Source of the DNA: Pseudomonadota bacterium
GTDB lineage: Bacteria; Pseudomonadota; Gammaproteobacteria; Steroidobacterales; Steroidobacteraceae
NCBI GenBank assembly: GCA_021808195.1
Contig: JAKBCE010000008.1
Location: 1 to 64,000 of the forward strand
Reading direction: 5' to 3'
Length of the DNA stretch: 64,000 nucleotides
Part shown: positions 36,599 through 45,161 of the stretch, one piece after another
Numbering within the stretch: position 1 is the first letter of the stretch
Layout of the letters: the number at the start of each line of letters is the position of its first letter
The notes under the pieces: generated by a model
The model's input: only the letters and a program-made list of their open reading frames with translations
The model's database searches: none
Told to the model about the DNA's origin: nothing
Program-made: the position numbers and the translations under genes

Positions 36599-38098
36599 TC
36601 AGGAGGCTGCCGGCTCCGAGGCCGAGGCGTCCGCCGCAGGAGCGGGATGCCAGAGCTCCTGAATGGACTCCAGCGTTCGACCCTTGGTCTCGGGCACGAA
36701 GCGCAGCACGAACAGCGCCGCGAGGATCGCCCCGGCGCTGTACAGCCAGTAGGCGAACCCGTGGTTGAAGTGCCGGTTGAGATAGGCACTGCCATCGAGC
36801 ATCGGGAAGGTGAGCGACACAATGAAGTTCATGATCCACTGCGCGCCGATGGCCACCGACATGGCCTTGCCGCGGATCGAATTGGGATAGATCTCCGCGA
36901 GCATCACCCACACCACCGGCCCCCAGGAGAACGAGAAGCCCATGATGTAGAGCATCACCGCCCCGACGGCCAGATACGATGCGCCGCTGGCCTGGCCGGG
37001 GGCGACCTGCCCGGCGGCACTGACCAGATGCAGATCGAACAGCAAGCCGATCACGATCATCGCCGCAGCCATCACCAACGCGCCGGCGATGAGCAGCGGC
37101 TTGCGGCCGAGCCGATCGACGGTGAAGGTGGCAACGAGCGTGAACACCGTCATGGTCACCCCGACGAACGTTGCCGACTCCCACAGCGCCTGGTTGGTCG
37201 AAGCGCCCATGTTTTCGAACATGTGCGGCGCGTAATAGAGCACGGCGTTGATGCCGACCAACTGCTGGAAGACCGACAAGAGGATCCCGACCACGATCAC
37301 GAGCGCACCGAAGCTGAGCAGCGGCCGGGTGTGCTGCACCAGCGTCGCTTTGATCTCGCGCAGTGTCGCGGCGGCGCCGTCCACACCATTCAGCCGCTCG
37401 AGCAGCCGCAGCGCTTCCTCGTCCCGATCCTTCAGGACCAGATAGCGCGGGGTCTCCGGAACCAGCAGCATGAACACGATCAGCAGCGCCGCCGGAATCG
37501 CCGCCGAGGCCAACATGTAACGCCAGGCGCTGCTCATCAGATACGCCTGAGTGTGCCCGGATTGAATCAGCCAGTTGACGAAGTAGACGAGGTTGATGCC
37601 GACCACGATGGCAATTTGTTGACACGTGACCAGCATGCCGCGGGTCGACGGCGGTGCGATTTCCGCGATGTACATCGGCGCGAGCATCGAGGCCATACCG
37701 ATGGCAATGCCAGCGAGCGTGCGATAGCCGAGGAACACCGGCAGTGCACGGTAGCCCGTGGCCCCGAGCAGGCCCCAGAGAAATTGCGGGTAACCGGCCC
37801 CCAGTGAGGATACGAAGAACACCACTCCGGCGAGCAGCAGTCCGCCCTTGCGCCCGATGCGGGTCGAGATCGGACCGGCCAGGGCGGCACCGATGGCGCA
37901 GCCGATGAGCGCGATCGAAATCGCAAACCCGGAGAGCAGGTTCGCAGCCGATGTACTCAAGTGCAGCGGTGCGACGAAATTGTGGGTGATCGCGCCCGTG
38001 ACGCCCGAGATCACCGCCGTGTCATAGCCGAACAACAGCCCGCCCAGGGTCGCCGCGGCGGTGAGTGCGACCCCGAGTCCGGTATGGCCTATGCGCAT
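36599..38098 (-). CDS. Sugar porter family MFS transporter (xylose/hexose-type)
   Basis: 499 residues, twelve predicted membrane helices. Sugar-porter signatures are GGLLFGYDTAVISG in helix 1, RIGRKGG, PMYIAEIAPPSTRG, PETPRYLVLKDRDEEAL in the central loop, WGPVVWVMLAEIYPNSIRG and PETKGRTLE at the end. It is a proton-coupled importer, most like XylE/GalP. A LacI-type operator lies 16 bp upstream of the start, after a TTGACA -35. Because the operator is shared with the xylan genes, D-xylose is the likely substrate. Confidence 0.9.
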   Translation of the reverse strand: MRIGHTGLGVALTAAATLGGLLFGYDTAVISGVTGAITHNFVAPLHLSTSAANLLSGFAISIALIGCAIGAALAGPISTRIGRKGGLLLAGVVFFVSSLGAGYPQFLWGLLGATGYRALPVFLGYRTLAGIAIGMASMLAPMYIAEIAPPSTRGMLVTCQQIAIVVGINLVYFVNWLIQSGHTQAYLMSSAWRYMLASAAIPAALLIVFMLLVPETPRYLVLKDRDEEALRLLERLNGVDGAAATLREIKATLVQHTRPLLSFGALVIVVGILLSVFQQLVGINAVLYYAPHMFENMGASTNQALWESATFVGVTMTVFTLVATFTVDRLGRKPLLIAGALVMAAAMIVIGLLFDLHLVSAAGQVAPGQASGASYLAVGAVMLYIMGFSFSWGPVVWVMLAEIYPNSIRGKAMSVAIGAQWIMNFIVSLTFPMLDGSAYLNRHFNHGFAYWLYSAGAILAALFVLRFVPETKGRTLESIQELWHPAPAADASASEPAAS

Positions 38099-38113
38099 CG
38101 AAGCCCCCTCGTT

Positions 38114-38153
38114 TGGTATCGCTACCATCCTCCCAGGGACTCGCACTTGTCAA
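38114..38153 (-). promoter_or_regulatory. Operator a and promoter of the sugar porter
   Basis: The 14-bp site TGGTATCGCTACCA (38114-38127) has perfect five-base arms. Read on the minus strand, TTGACA (38153-38148) lies about 20 bp upstream of it, so the operator covers the -10/start region. Binding would block the sugar porter promoter. Confidence 0.8.
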
Positions 38154-38168
38154 GCGCCGGCAGGCCTC

Positions 38169-39236
38169 TCAGGCCACGCTGCTCTTCGGCCGGGCCGCCG
38201 ATTCGCGCGTGATCAGCTCATGGGCGACGAGCCGATGCACCGGCTCGGCGGCCGCGCCGCGGCGGCCGCCACGCACGGCGGCGACCAACAGGTCGACCGC
38301 CTCGCCGGCCATCTGCGCGATCGGCTGGTGAATCGTCGTGAGGCCCGGCCAGATGTTCGCCGCGATCAGACTGTCATCGAAGCCCACCACCGTCAGATCG
38401 TTCGGCACCTCGAGCGCGCGCCGGTGCGCCTCGGCCATCACCGCTGCGGCCATGTCGTCGTTGCTGGCAAAAATCGCCGTCGGCAGCGGCTCGGTGGCGA
38501 GCAGCTTGCGCGCCGCATCCAGCCCGGAGCGGAAGGTGAAAAAACCCTGCTCCACGCGCGGGGCGGGCAGCTTGCCGTGCTCATCGACCGCCGCCATGAA
38601 GCCGCGCCAGCGTTCCTCACTTGCGGTCTGGTTAGGATGCCCTTTGATGAAGCCAAGACGCGTATGCCCGAGGGCAAGCAGGTAGCGCGTCATCTCACGC
38701 GCCGCATCGAAGTCATCGATGCTGACGCACATTGCATCGGCCGGCGGCCGACCCGCCGCCACCGCCACGATGCGCATGCGCGCGGCCTGCAATTCGGCCC
38801 GAATCACCGTCGACTCGCACAGCGGCGGCGGCAGCACGACGCCCACCACCCCGCCGGCGACCAGCCGGCGCACCGCCCGGCGCGAAGCCGCCGGGGTCAT
38901 CTCGCACTTCTCGAGCACCAATTGCACGCCGTGGCGGGTCGCGGCATCGAGCGCGCCGACCAGAAATTCGCTGAGATACGATGCGCTCGGGTTGCCGTAG
39001 AGCAGGCCCAGGCGCTCCCCGCGCGCGCTGGCGAGATTGCGCGCGGCGAGATTCGGCGAGTAGCCGAGCTGGCGGACTGCCTGCATCACCGTCTGGCGCG
39101 TCACATCACTCACATACTGTCCGCCGTTGACCACCCGTGAGACGGTCATCGGCGACACGCCGGCGAACCGCGCCACGTCCTTGATGGTCACGCTTCTGCG
39201 GGCGCCGCTTCGGGACTTACGCGCCGGTTTGTTCAT
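38169..39236 (-). CDS. LacI-family transcriptional repressor of the xylan regulon
   Basis: 355 residues. The N-terminal helix-turn-helix and hinge read TIKDVARFAGVSPMTVSRVV (about 16-35), the LacI hallmark, preceded by a basic lead. The periplasmic-binding-like sensor domain (about 78-340) has LGHTRLGFIKG, FASNDDMA and TVVGFDDS. It starts 71 bp downstream of the sugar porter start on the same strand; a two-mismatch operator-like site (39249-39262) lies over its leader. It is the only LacI-type gene here, so it is the best candidate to bind the seven operators. The inducer is probably xylose, xylobiose or glucuronate. Confidence 0.88.
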   Translation of the reverse strand: MNKPARKSRSGARRSVTIKDVARFAGVSPMTVSRVVNGGQYVSDVTRQTVMQAVRQLGYSPNLAARNLASARGERLGLLYGNPSASYLSEFLVGALDAATRHGVQLVLEKCEMTPAASRRAVRRLVAGGVVGVVLPPPLCESTVIRAELQAARMRIVAVAAGRPPADAMCVSIDDFDAAREMTRYLLALGHTRLGFIKGHPNQTASEERWRGFMAAVDEHGKLPAPRVEQGFFTFRSGLDAARKLLATEPLPTAIFASNDDMAAAVMAEAHRRALEVPNDLTVVGFDDSLIAANIWPGLTTIHQPIAQMAGEAVDLLVAAVRGGRRGAAAEPVHRLVAHELITRESAARPKSSVA

Positions 39237-39490
39237 CGAGCCTCTGGGTGATACCGCGTTCACCAACGCACACGTGGGCCGGACTTTAGCATAGCGGCAG
39301 AGCGCCTCGGCGGCGCCCGCGCTCCGCCCTCGGGGTCGAGCACGGGCGCGCATGATAACGCAACCAGATGTGCGCAGCCCAGGCTGTCGCGGCGGTGACC
39401 GCGCATCACGGCGCGCCCTCCCCCCTTGAACCGCGCCGGTCGTATCCTCTAGGCTCTTACAGCGCACCGCGCCCCAGCCGGAGTTTCCTG

Positions 39491-40363
39491 GTGCCTCGAG
39501 CCGTCCCTGTCACTCATACCCTGCCCTCGGGCCGGCGGATCGTGCGCGACGGTCTGCCGCGGCGCCGCTGGCAGGACCTGTATCACCGCTTCATGACTTT
39601 GAGTTGGCCGCGATTGTTCGCCAGCTTCGCGGGCTTCTTCATCGCGTTCAATCTGCTGTTCGCGGCAATTTATTCGCTGCAACCGGGCGACCTCGCCCAT
39701 CTGAATCCGCCCGACTTCTGGGGCCGGTTCTTCTTCAGCGTCGAGACGCTCGCCACCGTCGGCTACGGCGACATGCACCCGCAGACGGTGTTTGCGCACA
39801 TCGTCGCCTCCGTCGAGATCTTCGTCGGCATGATGAGCCTGGCGGTGATCGCCGGGATGATGTTCGCGCGCTTCTCGCGCCCGACGGCGCGGATTCTGTT
39901 CGCCCGCCATGCCGTCATCCGCCCGCTCGATGGCCTGCCGACGCTGATGCTGCGAGCGGCCAACGAACGGCACAACGTCATCATGGAGGCGCAGGCGCGC
40001 CTGCGCCTTGCCCGCGACGAGCAGAGCATCGAGGGCTACCGGATACGGCGCATTTACGATCTTCGCCTCAGACGCAGCGAGCAGCCGGCGTTCCTGTTCG
40101 GTTGGACGGTGCTGCACACGCTCGAGGCTGACAGTCCGCTCGCGAACGCCACGGCCGAGTCACTACGGGCCGCAAATGCTTTCCTGATTCTAACCCTGAG
40201 TGGCATCGATGAGACGACCGGGCAGACGCTGATGGCACACCAGGAGTACACGGCCGACTCGCTGCGTTGGCAGCATACCTTCGCTGACATCCTCACAAAC
40301 GGCAGCGACGGCGTCGACCGCGTCGATTACACGAGATTTCACGACATCCTGCCGCTCGAATGA
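39491..40363 (+). CDS. Inward-rectifier-type K+ channel (KirBac-like)
   Basis: 290 residues. Order: cytoplasmic lead, slide helix, outer helix (FASFAGFFIAFNLLFAAIYSL), pore helix and selectivity filter TLATVGYGDM, inner helix (VASVEIFVGMMSLAVIAGMM), and a C-terminal immunoglobulin-like Kir domain with RPTARILFARHAVIRPLDG. The GTG at 39491 with GGAG seven bases upstream gives the normal KirBac start. It has no evident link to xylan use and is a lone gene between the repressor and the epimerase. Confidence 0.92.
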   Translation: MPRAVPVTHTLPSGRRIVRDGLPRRRWQDLYHRFMTLSWPRLFASFAGFFIAFNLLFAAIYSLQPGDLAHLNPPDFWGRFFFSVETLATVGYGDMHPQTVFAHIVASVEIFVGMMSLAVIAGMMFARFSRPTARILFARHAVIRPLDGLPTLMLRAANERHNVIMEAQARLRLARDEQSIEGYRIRRIYDLRLRRSEQPAFLFGWTVLHTLEADSPLANATAESLRAANAFLILTLSGIDETTGQTLMAHQEYTADSLRWQHTFADILTNGSDGVDRVDYTRFHDILPLE

Positions 40364-40382
40364 CCCGCGTCGGGCGCGCGGC

Positions 40383-41252
40383 TCACCAAGCGCAGAGGCC
40401 GCGCGAGGCACTCAGCCGGATGGTGGCGGCAAGGGTCGCGCCGGGCTCGAGCAGGCGCACGCCGGTGCACTCGGGCCGCTCGGGTCGATTGAGCGCATCG
40501 GGCATGTGACTGACCGGTTCGAGACACACGAACGCCTCGCCCGGTGGTAGGTACAGATGCAGCCAGCGAAGCGGCGCCGGCGCAAGTAGCCGCACGCACA
40601 GTGACTCTTCGGGCCATTCGAGTTCGGCGAGCCCCTGCCAGCCGGAATAACAGTGATCGATCAGCCGCTCGGCAGGCAACTCCTCGCCCTTTGCCCAATC
40701 GCCGAATGCTGCTCCCGGTGCCAGCTGCGTCGGCAGACACTCCGCGTCGGTCAACCACACCTGCTCGAGCGCGGCACGCAGCCGCATGCGTGGTGAGCGG
40801 CGAAAATACGGGTGCCAGCCGAGCCCGGCGGGCATGGGCTCGGCGGATCGGTTGTGCAGCGACAGCGCCACCTCCAGGCCGTGCGCATCGAGTGAGAGGC
40901 GCTGGCGGGCCACATACTGCCAGGGCCACTGACCCGCAGCATGCTCAAACACCAACGTCACCTGCTGCGCCTCGAGATGCTCGATGCGCCACGGCGCCCG
41001 CCAGCCCTGGCCGTGCAGCGGATGCCTCTGCCCGGGGGCGTTGGGCGCGAGGTGCACCGCGCGCGCACCGCAACGGAAGCGTCCGTGCGCGATGCGGTTG
41101 GCATACGGCACAAGCGCAAAGGCGGCGCTGCTGAGCGGCTCATCGGTCCTAAGCGGCGCGCGCCGCAGCAGCGGCACGCCCTGAAAGCTCAGGCCCGCAA
41201 GCGCCCCGCCGAGCGCGGGCAGCACCTCGAGCGCGTAATCGCCAGATGTCAT
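40383..41252 (-). CDS. galM: Aldose 1-epimerase
   Basis: 289 residues of the galactose mutarotase-like beta-sandwich. It has FALVPYANRIAHGRF at the substrate site, HPLHGQGWRAPW (catalytic His region), GLGWHPYF and the C-terminal FVCLEPVSH, where E is the catalytic base. It interconverts alpha and beta anomers of xylose or hexoses. It follows uxuB on the same strand (82 bp gap), so it is probably served by the operator-b promoter. The ATG at 41252 is preferred over the GTG at 41285 because GGGAAG precedes it. Confidence 0.88.
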   Translation of the reverse strand: MTSGDYALEVLPALGGALAGLSFQGVPLLRRAPLRTDEPLSSAAFALVPYANRIAHGRFRCGARAVHLAPNAPGQRHPLHGQGWRAPWRIEHLEAQQVTLVFEHAAGQWPWQYVARQRLSLDAHGLEVALSLHNRSAEPMPAGLGWHPYFRRSPRMRLRAALEQVWLTDAECLPTQLAPGAAFGDWAKGEELPAERLIDHCYSGWQGLAELEWPEESLCVRLLAPAPLRWLHLYLPPGEAFVCLEPVSHMPDALNRPERPECTGVRLLEPGATLAATIRLSASRGLCAW

Positions 41253-41333
41253 TGCAATCTTCCCGGACTCACCCTGCAGCACCACGACTCGTCGTCCTCC
41301 GGATCATTAAGGTCTCAGCACGGTACGCACCGC

Positions 41334-42800
41334 TCAGGCATCGCCGCCGAGCGGCGCGGGGATGGCCCCACAGGCGCCGAGCGCCCCGTACGCCGCCCGC
41401 AGCGCCTGCTGGAACGGCGGCGCCGCCGCGATCGGCGGTGGGAACATCTCCGGCATCGCCAGGAACCGTGCGACATCGCGCTGCGGCTCACCGGTGCAGG
41501 CCGCCCCGAGCCGCAGCAGGCGCTGCGCTGCGGGGTCGATCAGCAGCTCGCCGCTGCGAGCCCGGCCGATCACAAAGCGCATCCAGGCGGCGATCGGCAG
41601 CGCCAGTCGCGCCACCGGCCGACCGGCCGCCAGTGCCTCAGCGACCACCGGCAGCAGACGCACGGGGAGCTTTTTCGAGCCATCCCAGGCAATCTGCACG
41701 AGCTGATGGCGCACGCTGGGATTGCGCAGGCGCTCGAGCGTCGCGGCGCGGTAAGCGGCCACATCCACCCCCGCGAGACTCGGCAGGCTTGCGCCTAGAT
41801 CCTCGCGCAGCAGTTGCTCGAGGAAACGCGCGAGCGGCCGGTCCGCCATGGCCTCGGCCACGGTCGCTCGCCCACGCAACAAGCCGATATAGGCGAGCGC
41901 AGAGTGTGCGCCGTTGACGATCCGAAGCTTGGCTTGCTCGTAGAGCGACACCTCCCGCGCCAGCGTGACGCCGACTGCGGCCCAGTCCGCGACCCGCACC
42001 TCGGGCAGGTCCTCAATCACCCACTGTGTGAAGCACTCGCGCTGCACCGGCCAGGCATCCTGCAGACCGCTCATCTGCGCGGCCCGCTCGATGAGCGCGG
42101 CATCGGTGGCGGGCGTGATGCTGTCGACCATGGTACGGGGGCAGGTCACCTCGGCGGCGATCCAGTCGGCGAGCGCCGCATCGCTCTGCCGGGCAAAGGC
42201 GACCAGCGCACCGAGCAGCGTCGGTCCGTTCGCAGGCAGATTGTCGCAACTGATGAGCACAAACGGCCGCCGGCCGCACGCACGCCGCCGCCGCAACCCC
42301 TCGACCAGAAAGCCGATCACGCTGCGCGGCGTGGCGCGCTTGGCGAGATCGTGGGCGATATCGGGGTGGCTCACATCGAGCACACCGTCGGCATCAAGAC
42401 AGTACCCCTTCTCCGTCACGGTCAGCGTCACGATCGCGGTCGTGGGCGCCTCGAGTCGGGTGAACACCGCGGCCCGATCGGTCGGTGCCAGCAGGATCTC
42501 GCGCAGTGCGCCGATCAGTCGCAGCTGGGGCACCTCGGCGAGTTCCAACAGACCGTACAGATAGTCCTGCGGTCCGAGGGCAGCGCGCGCGGTCGCGCTG
42601 TGCAGGGCGACCGCGCTGATGGCCCAGCGCGGATCGCTGCCGAGTAGCCGGTCGGCATAAGCGGCCTGGTGCGCCCGATGAAATGCGCCCGGACCGAAAT
42701 GCACCCAGCCGATGCGGCAGTCCGCCCGCACGTACGTCGGGCCGAGCGTGCCGGCCCGCGCTTGCGCCACAGTCCGCTCGCTCAGCCGGGGTCGTTCCAT
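41334..42800 (-). CDS. uxuB: D-mannonate oxidoreductase (fructuronate reductase)
   Basis: 488 residues of the mannitol dehydrogenase family. N-terminal NAD-binding part has VHFGPGAFHRAHQA, then YLYGLLE and SCDNLPANG; C-terminal part has LRIVNGAHSALAYIGLLRG and DGSKKLPVRLLP with the catalytic lysine. The reaction is fructuronate to mannonate, between UxaC and ManD in glucuronate breakdown. The start at 42800 follows from the family N-terminus. It is divergent from aguA, with operator b in the 62-bp gap. Confidence 0.9.
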   Translation of the reverse strand: MERPRLSERTVAQARAGTLGPTYVRADCRIGWVHFGPGAFHRAHQAAYADRLLGSDPRWAISAVALHSATARAALGPQDYLYGLLELAEVPQLRLIGALREILLAPTDRAAVFTRLEAPTTAIVTLTVTEKGYCLDADGVLDVSHPDIAHDLAKRATPRSVIGFLVEGLRRRRACGRRPFVLISCDNLPANGPTLLGALVAFARQSDAALADWIAAEVTCPRTMVDSITPATDAALIERAAQMSGLQDAWPVQRECFTQWVIEDLPEVRVADWAAVGVTLAREVSLYEQAKLRIVNGAHSALAYIGLLRGRATVAEAMADRPLARFLEQLLREDLGASLPSLAGVDVAAYRAATLERLRNPSVRHQLVQIAWDGSKKLPVRLLPVVAEALAAGRPVARLALPIAAWMRFVIGRARSGELLIDPAAQRLLRLGAACTGEPQRDVARFLAMPEMFPPPIAAAPPFQQALRAAYGALGACGAIPAPLGGDA

Positions 42801-42829
42801 TGAACCGAGCCTACTGATAGCGTTATCAT
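42800..42829 (+). promoter_or_regulatory. Operator b with divergent aguA and uxuB promoters
   Basis: TGATAGCGTTATCA (42815-42828) has perfect arms. For aguA, TTGAAC (42800-42805) and TATCAT (42824-42829) are 18 bp apart, so the operator's right half is the -10 element. For uxuB a TTGCAA box lies on the other side. One bound repressor would shut both genes. Confidence 0.78.
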
Positions 42830-42862
42830 TTTGCAACGCATTCCACGCGCGCGGGGGCAAGC

Positions 42863-45106
42863 GTGATCCACATCCGACACTGTTGGCACCGCTGCGGACC
42901 GCGCGCGTCCCTCCTGGCCGGCCTGCTCGCGACATTCGCTTGCGCCAACCCGGCGCAGGCGCACGACGGTTACCGGCTGTGGCTGCGTTATGTGCCGGTG
43001 CACGCGACCTGGCGCAAGCGCTACCAACGCGTGGCCACCGAGCTCGTCCCCGGCGGCAGGCTTACCCCCACGCTGCGTATCGCCCAGGCGGAACTCGTGC
43101 GGGGGCTCACCGGCCTGCTTGGCGCAGCGCCGCCGAGCGCCTCCACAGTCACGACCAACGGCGCGATCGTGTTTGGCACCCCGCGCGGCTCGGCACTGAT
43201 CCGTTCGCTCGCCCTTGGGCTGCGCGGGGTGGGCGCACAGGGTTACGTGATTCGCACCGTCACGCTGCACGCACACCGCATGACCGTCATCGCGGGCAAC
43301 ACCGACGTAGGCGTGCTCTATGGCGTATTCCGATTCCTGCGCCGCATGCAGACACGTCGACCCGTCAATGCCCTCGCGATCACCGCACGGCCGAAGATCC
43401 GCCACCGCATACTCGACTTCTGGGACAACCTCGACGGTACGGTCGAGCGCGGTTATGCCGGCAGTTCGATCTGGAAGTGGGACGAATTACCGCAGTACCT
43501 CTCGCCCCGCTACACCGATTTCGCCCGCGCCTGCGCCTCGATCGGCATCAATGGGGTCGTACTGAACAACGTCAACGCCAGTCCGTACGTGCTCACTCCG
43601 TTGTACTTGACCAAGATTGCCGCGCTCGCCGGGGTGCTGCGCCCCTACGGCATCCGCCTCTACCTGTCGGTGCCCTTCAGCGCGCCGATCACCGTCGGTC
43701 GACTCTCGAGCGCCGACCCGCTCGATCCGGCAGTACAGGCCTGGTGGCGGCGCAAGGTCCGGCAGATCTACCGTGCGGTGCCGAATTTCGGCGGCTTCCT
43801 GATGAAGGCGGACTCCGAGGGCGAGCCGGGACCGGAACATTACGGACGCACTCAGGCGCAGGGCGCCAACCTGCTCGCCCGGGCGCTCGCCCCCTACCAC
43901 GGCATCGTCATGTGGCGGGCGTTCGTCTACTCGACGAACCCGCACTCCGAGGACCGCCTCCGCCAGTCCTATGACATCTTCAAGCCGCTCGACGGCAAAT
44001 TCGACCGCAACGTGATCCTGCAGGTGAAGAACGGTCCGCTCGACTTCCAGCCGCGCGAGCCCTTCCATCCGCTGTTCGGCGCAATGCCGCGCACTCATTT
44101 GATGCTCGAGCTGCAGATCACCAAGGAATACCTGGGCCAGCAGACCAGCCTCGTGTACCTCGGCACCCTGTTCCAGCAAGCGTTGCGCGCCGATACCTGG
44201 GCCCGCGGCCCGAGCTCGACCGTCGCGCGGGTGATCGACGGATCGCTCTACGGGCAGCACGACACGGCGATCGCCGGCGTCGCCAACATCGGCTCGGACC
44301 GCAACTGGTGCGGCTCGATCTTCAACCAGTCGAACTGGTATGCGTTCGGACGGCTGGCGTGGAACCCCGATGCTTCCGCGCGCACCATTGCCGCACAATG
44401 GGTGCGCATGACCTTCTCCAACAGACCGGCGTTCGTCCGCCCCGTGGTGCGCATCATGATGGCCTCGCGCGCGGCCGTGGTCGATTACAGCGAGCCGCTC
44501 GGACTGGCCAGTCAGATGGCCGCCGGCACGCACTTCGGCCCCGGCCCCTGGGTCGCCCCCGGTCCGCACATGCCGCCCGACTGGTCGAGCACTTACTACA
44601 GCCATGCCGATGCCTCCGGAATCGGCTTCGACCGCACCGCGAGCGGCAGCGACGCCGTCGACCAGTATGCCCCGCACGTCGCCGCGGAATTCGCCAGTCT
44701 CAAGCACTGTCCGGAGAATCTGCTGCTGTGGTTCCACCACGTGCCGTGGACTTACCGCCTCGCCTCCGGCCACACCGTGTGGGACTCGCTCGTGTTGCAC
44801 TACGTACGCGGCGTGGCGGCCGTCAAGCGCATGCGCAGCACGTGGCGCGGACTTTCCCGTTACGTCGATCCGCGCCGCTTTCGGCTGACGGCGGCCTTCC
44901 TCACCATCCAGGTGCACGAAGCCGAATGGTGGCGGGACGCAAGCATCGCCTATTTCCAATCGATCTCCCAGTTGCCGCTGCCCCCCGGCGTTGCACCACC
45001 GCCCGATACCCTCAAGGCCTACGAGGCATTCTGCATCCCGTACTTGGAGGGCACCCCCGGGTCCGCAGCGGCCTGTCCGCCCGACGATGCGCCGGTGCCG
45101 CGCTGA
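42863..45106 (+). CDS. aguA: GH67 alpha-glucuronidase, secreted
   Basis: 747 residues, the normal GH67 size. It removes 4-O-methylglucuronic acid from the ends of glucuronoxylo-oligosaccharides. Signal peptide about 1-33 (ends AQA), then the GH67 N-terminal domain and catalytic barrel. The three catalytic acids line up as E in ADSEGEPGP (about 316), D in NGPLDFQPREP (about 392) and E in LELQITKEYLG (about 415). GTG 42863 is the start, five bases after a GGGGG run. It is followed 55 bp later by uxaC, forming a glucuronate release-and-entry operon under operator b. The signal peptide places it in the periplasm or outer membrane. Confidence 0.95.
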   Translation: MIHIRHCWHRCGPRASLLAGLLATFACANPAQAHDGYRLWLRYVPVHATWRKRYQRVATELVPGGRLTPTLRIAQAELVRGLTGLLGAAPPSASTVTTNGAIVFGTPRGSALIRSLALGLRGVGAQGYVIRTVTLHAHRMTVIAGNTDVGVLYGVFRFLRRMQTRRPVNALAITARPKIRHRILDFWDNLDGTVERGYAGSSIWKWDELPQYLSPRYTDFARACASIGINGVVLNNVNASPYVLTPLYLTKIAALAGVLRPYGIRLYLSVPFSAPITVGRLSSADPLDPAVQAWWRRKVRQIYRAVPNFGGFLMKADSEGEPGPEHYGRTQAQGANLLARALAPYHGIVMWRAFVYSTNPHSEDRLRQSYDIFKPLDGKFDRNVILQVKNGPLDFQPREPFHPLFGAMPRTHLMLELQITKEYLGQQTSLVYLGTLFQQALRADTWARGPSSTVARVIDGSLYGQHDTAIAGVANIGSDRNWCGSIFNQSNWYAFGRLAWNPDASARTIAAQWVRMTFSNRPAFVRPVVRIMMASRAAVVDYSEPLGLASQMAAGTHFGPGPWVAPGPHMPPDWSSTYYSHADASGIGFDRTASGSDAVDQYAPHVAAEFASLKHCPENLLLWFHHVPWTYRLASGHTVWDSLVLHYVRGVAAVKRMRSTWRGLSRYVDPRRFRLTAAFLTIQVHEAEWWRDASIAYFQSISQLPLPPGVAPPPDTLKAYEAFCIPYLEGTPGSAAACPPDDAPVPR

Positions 45107-45161
45107 CCCCGATCGCGAAACCCTGCCGAGCCACGCACCGAGTGCCGAACGAGCCGCGAGC

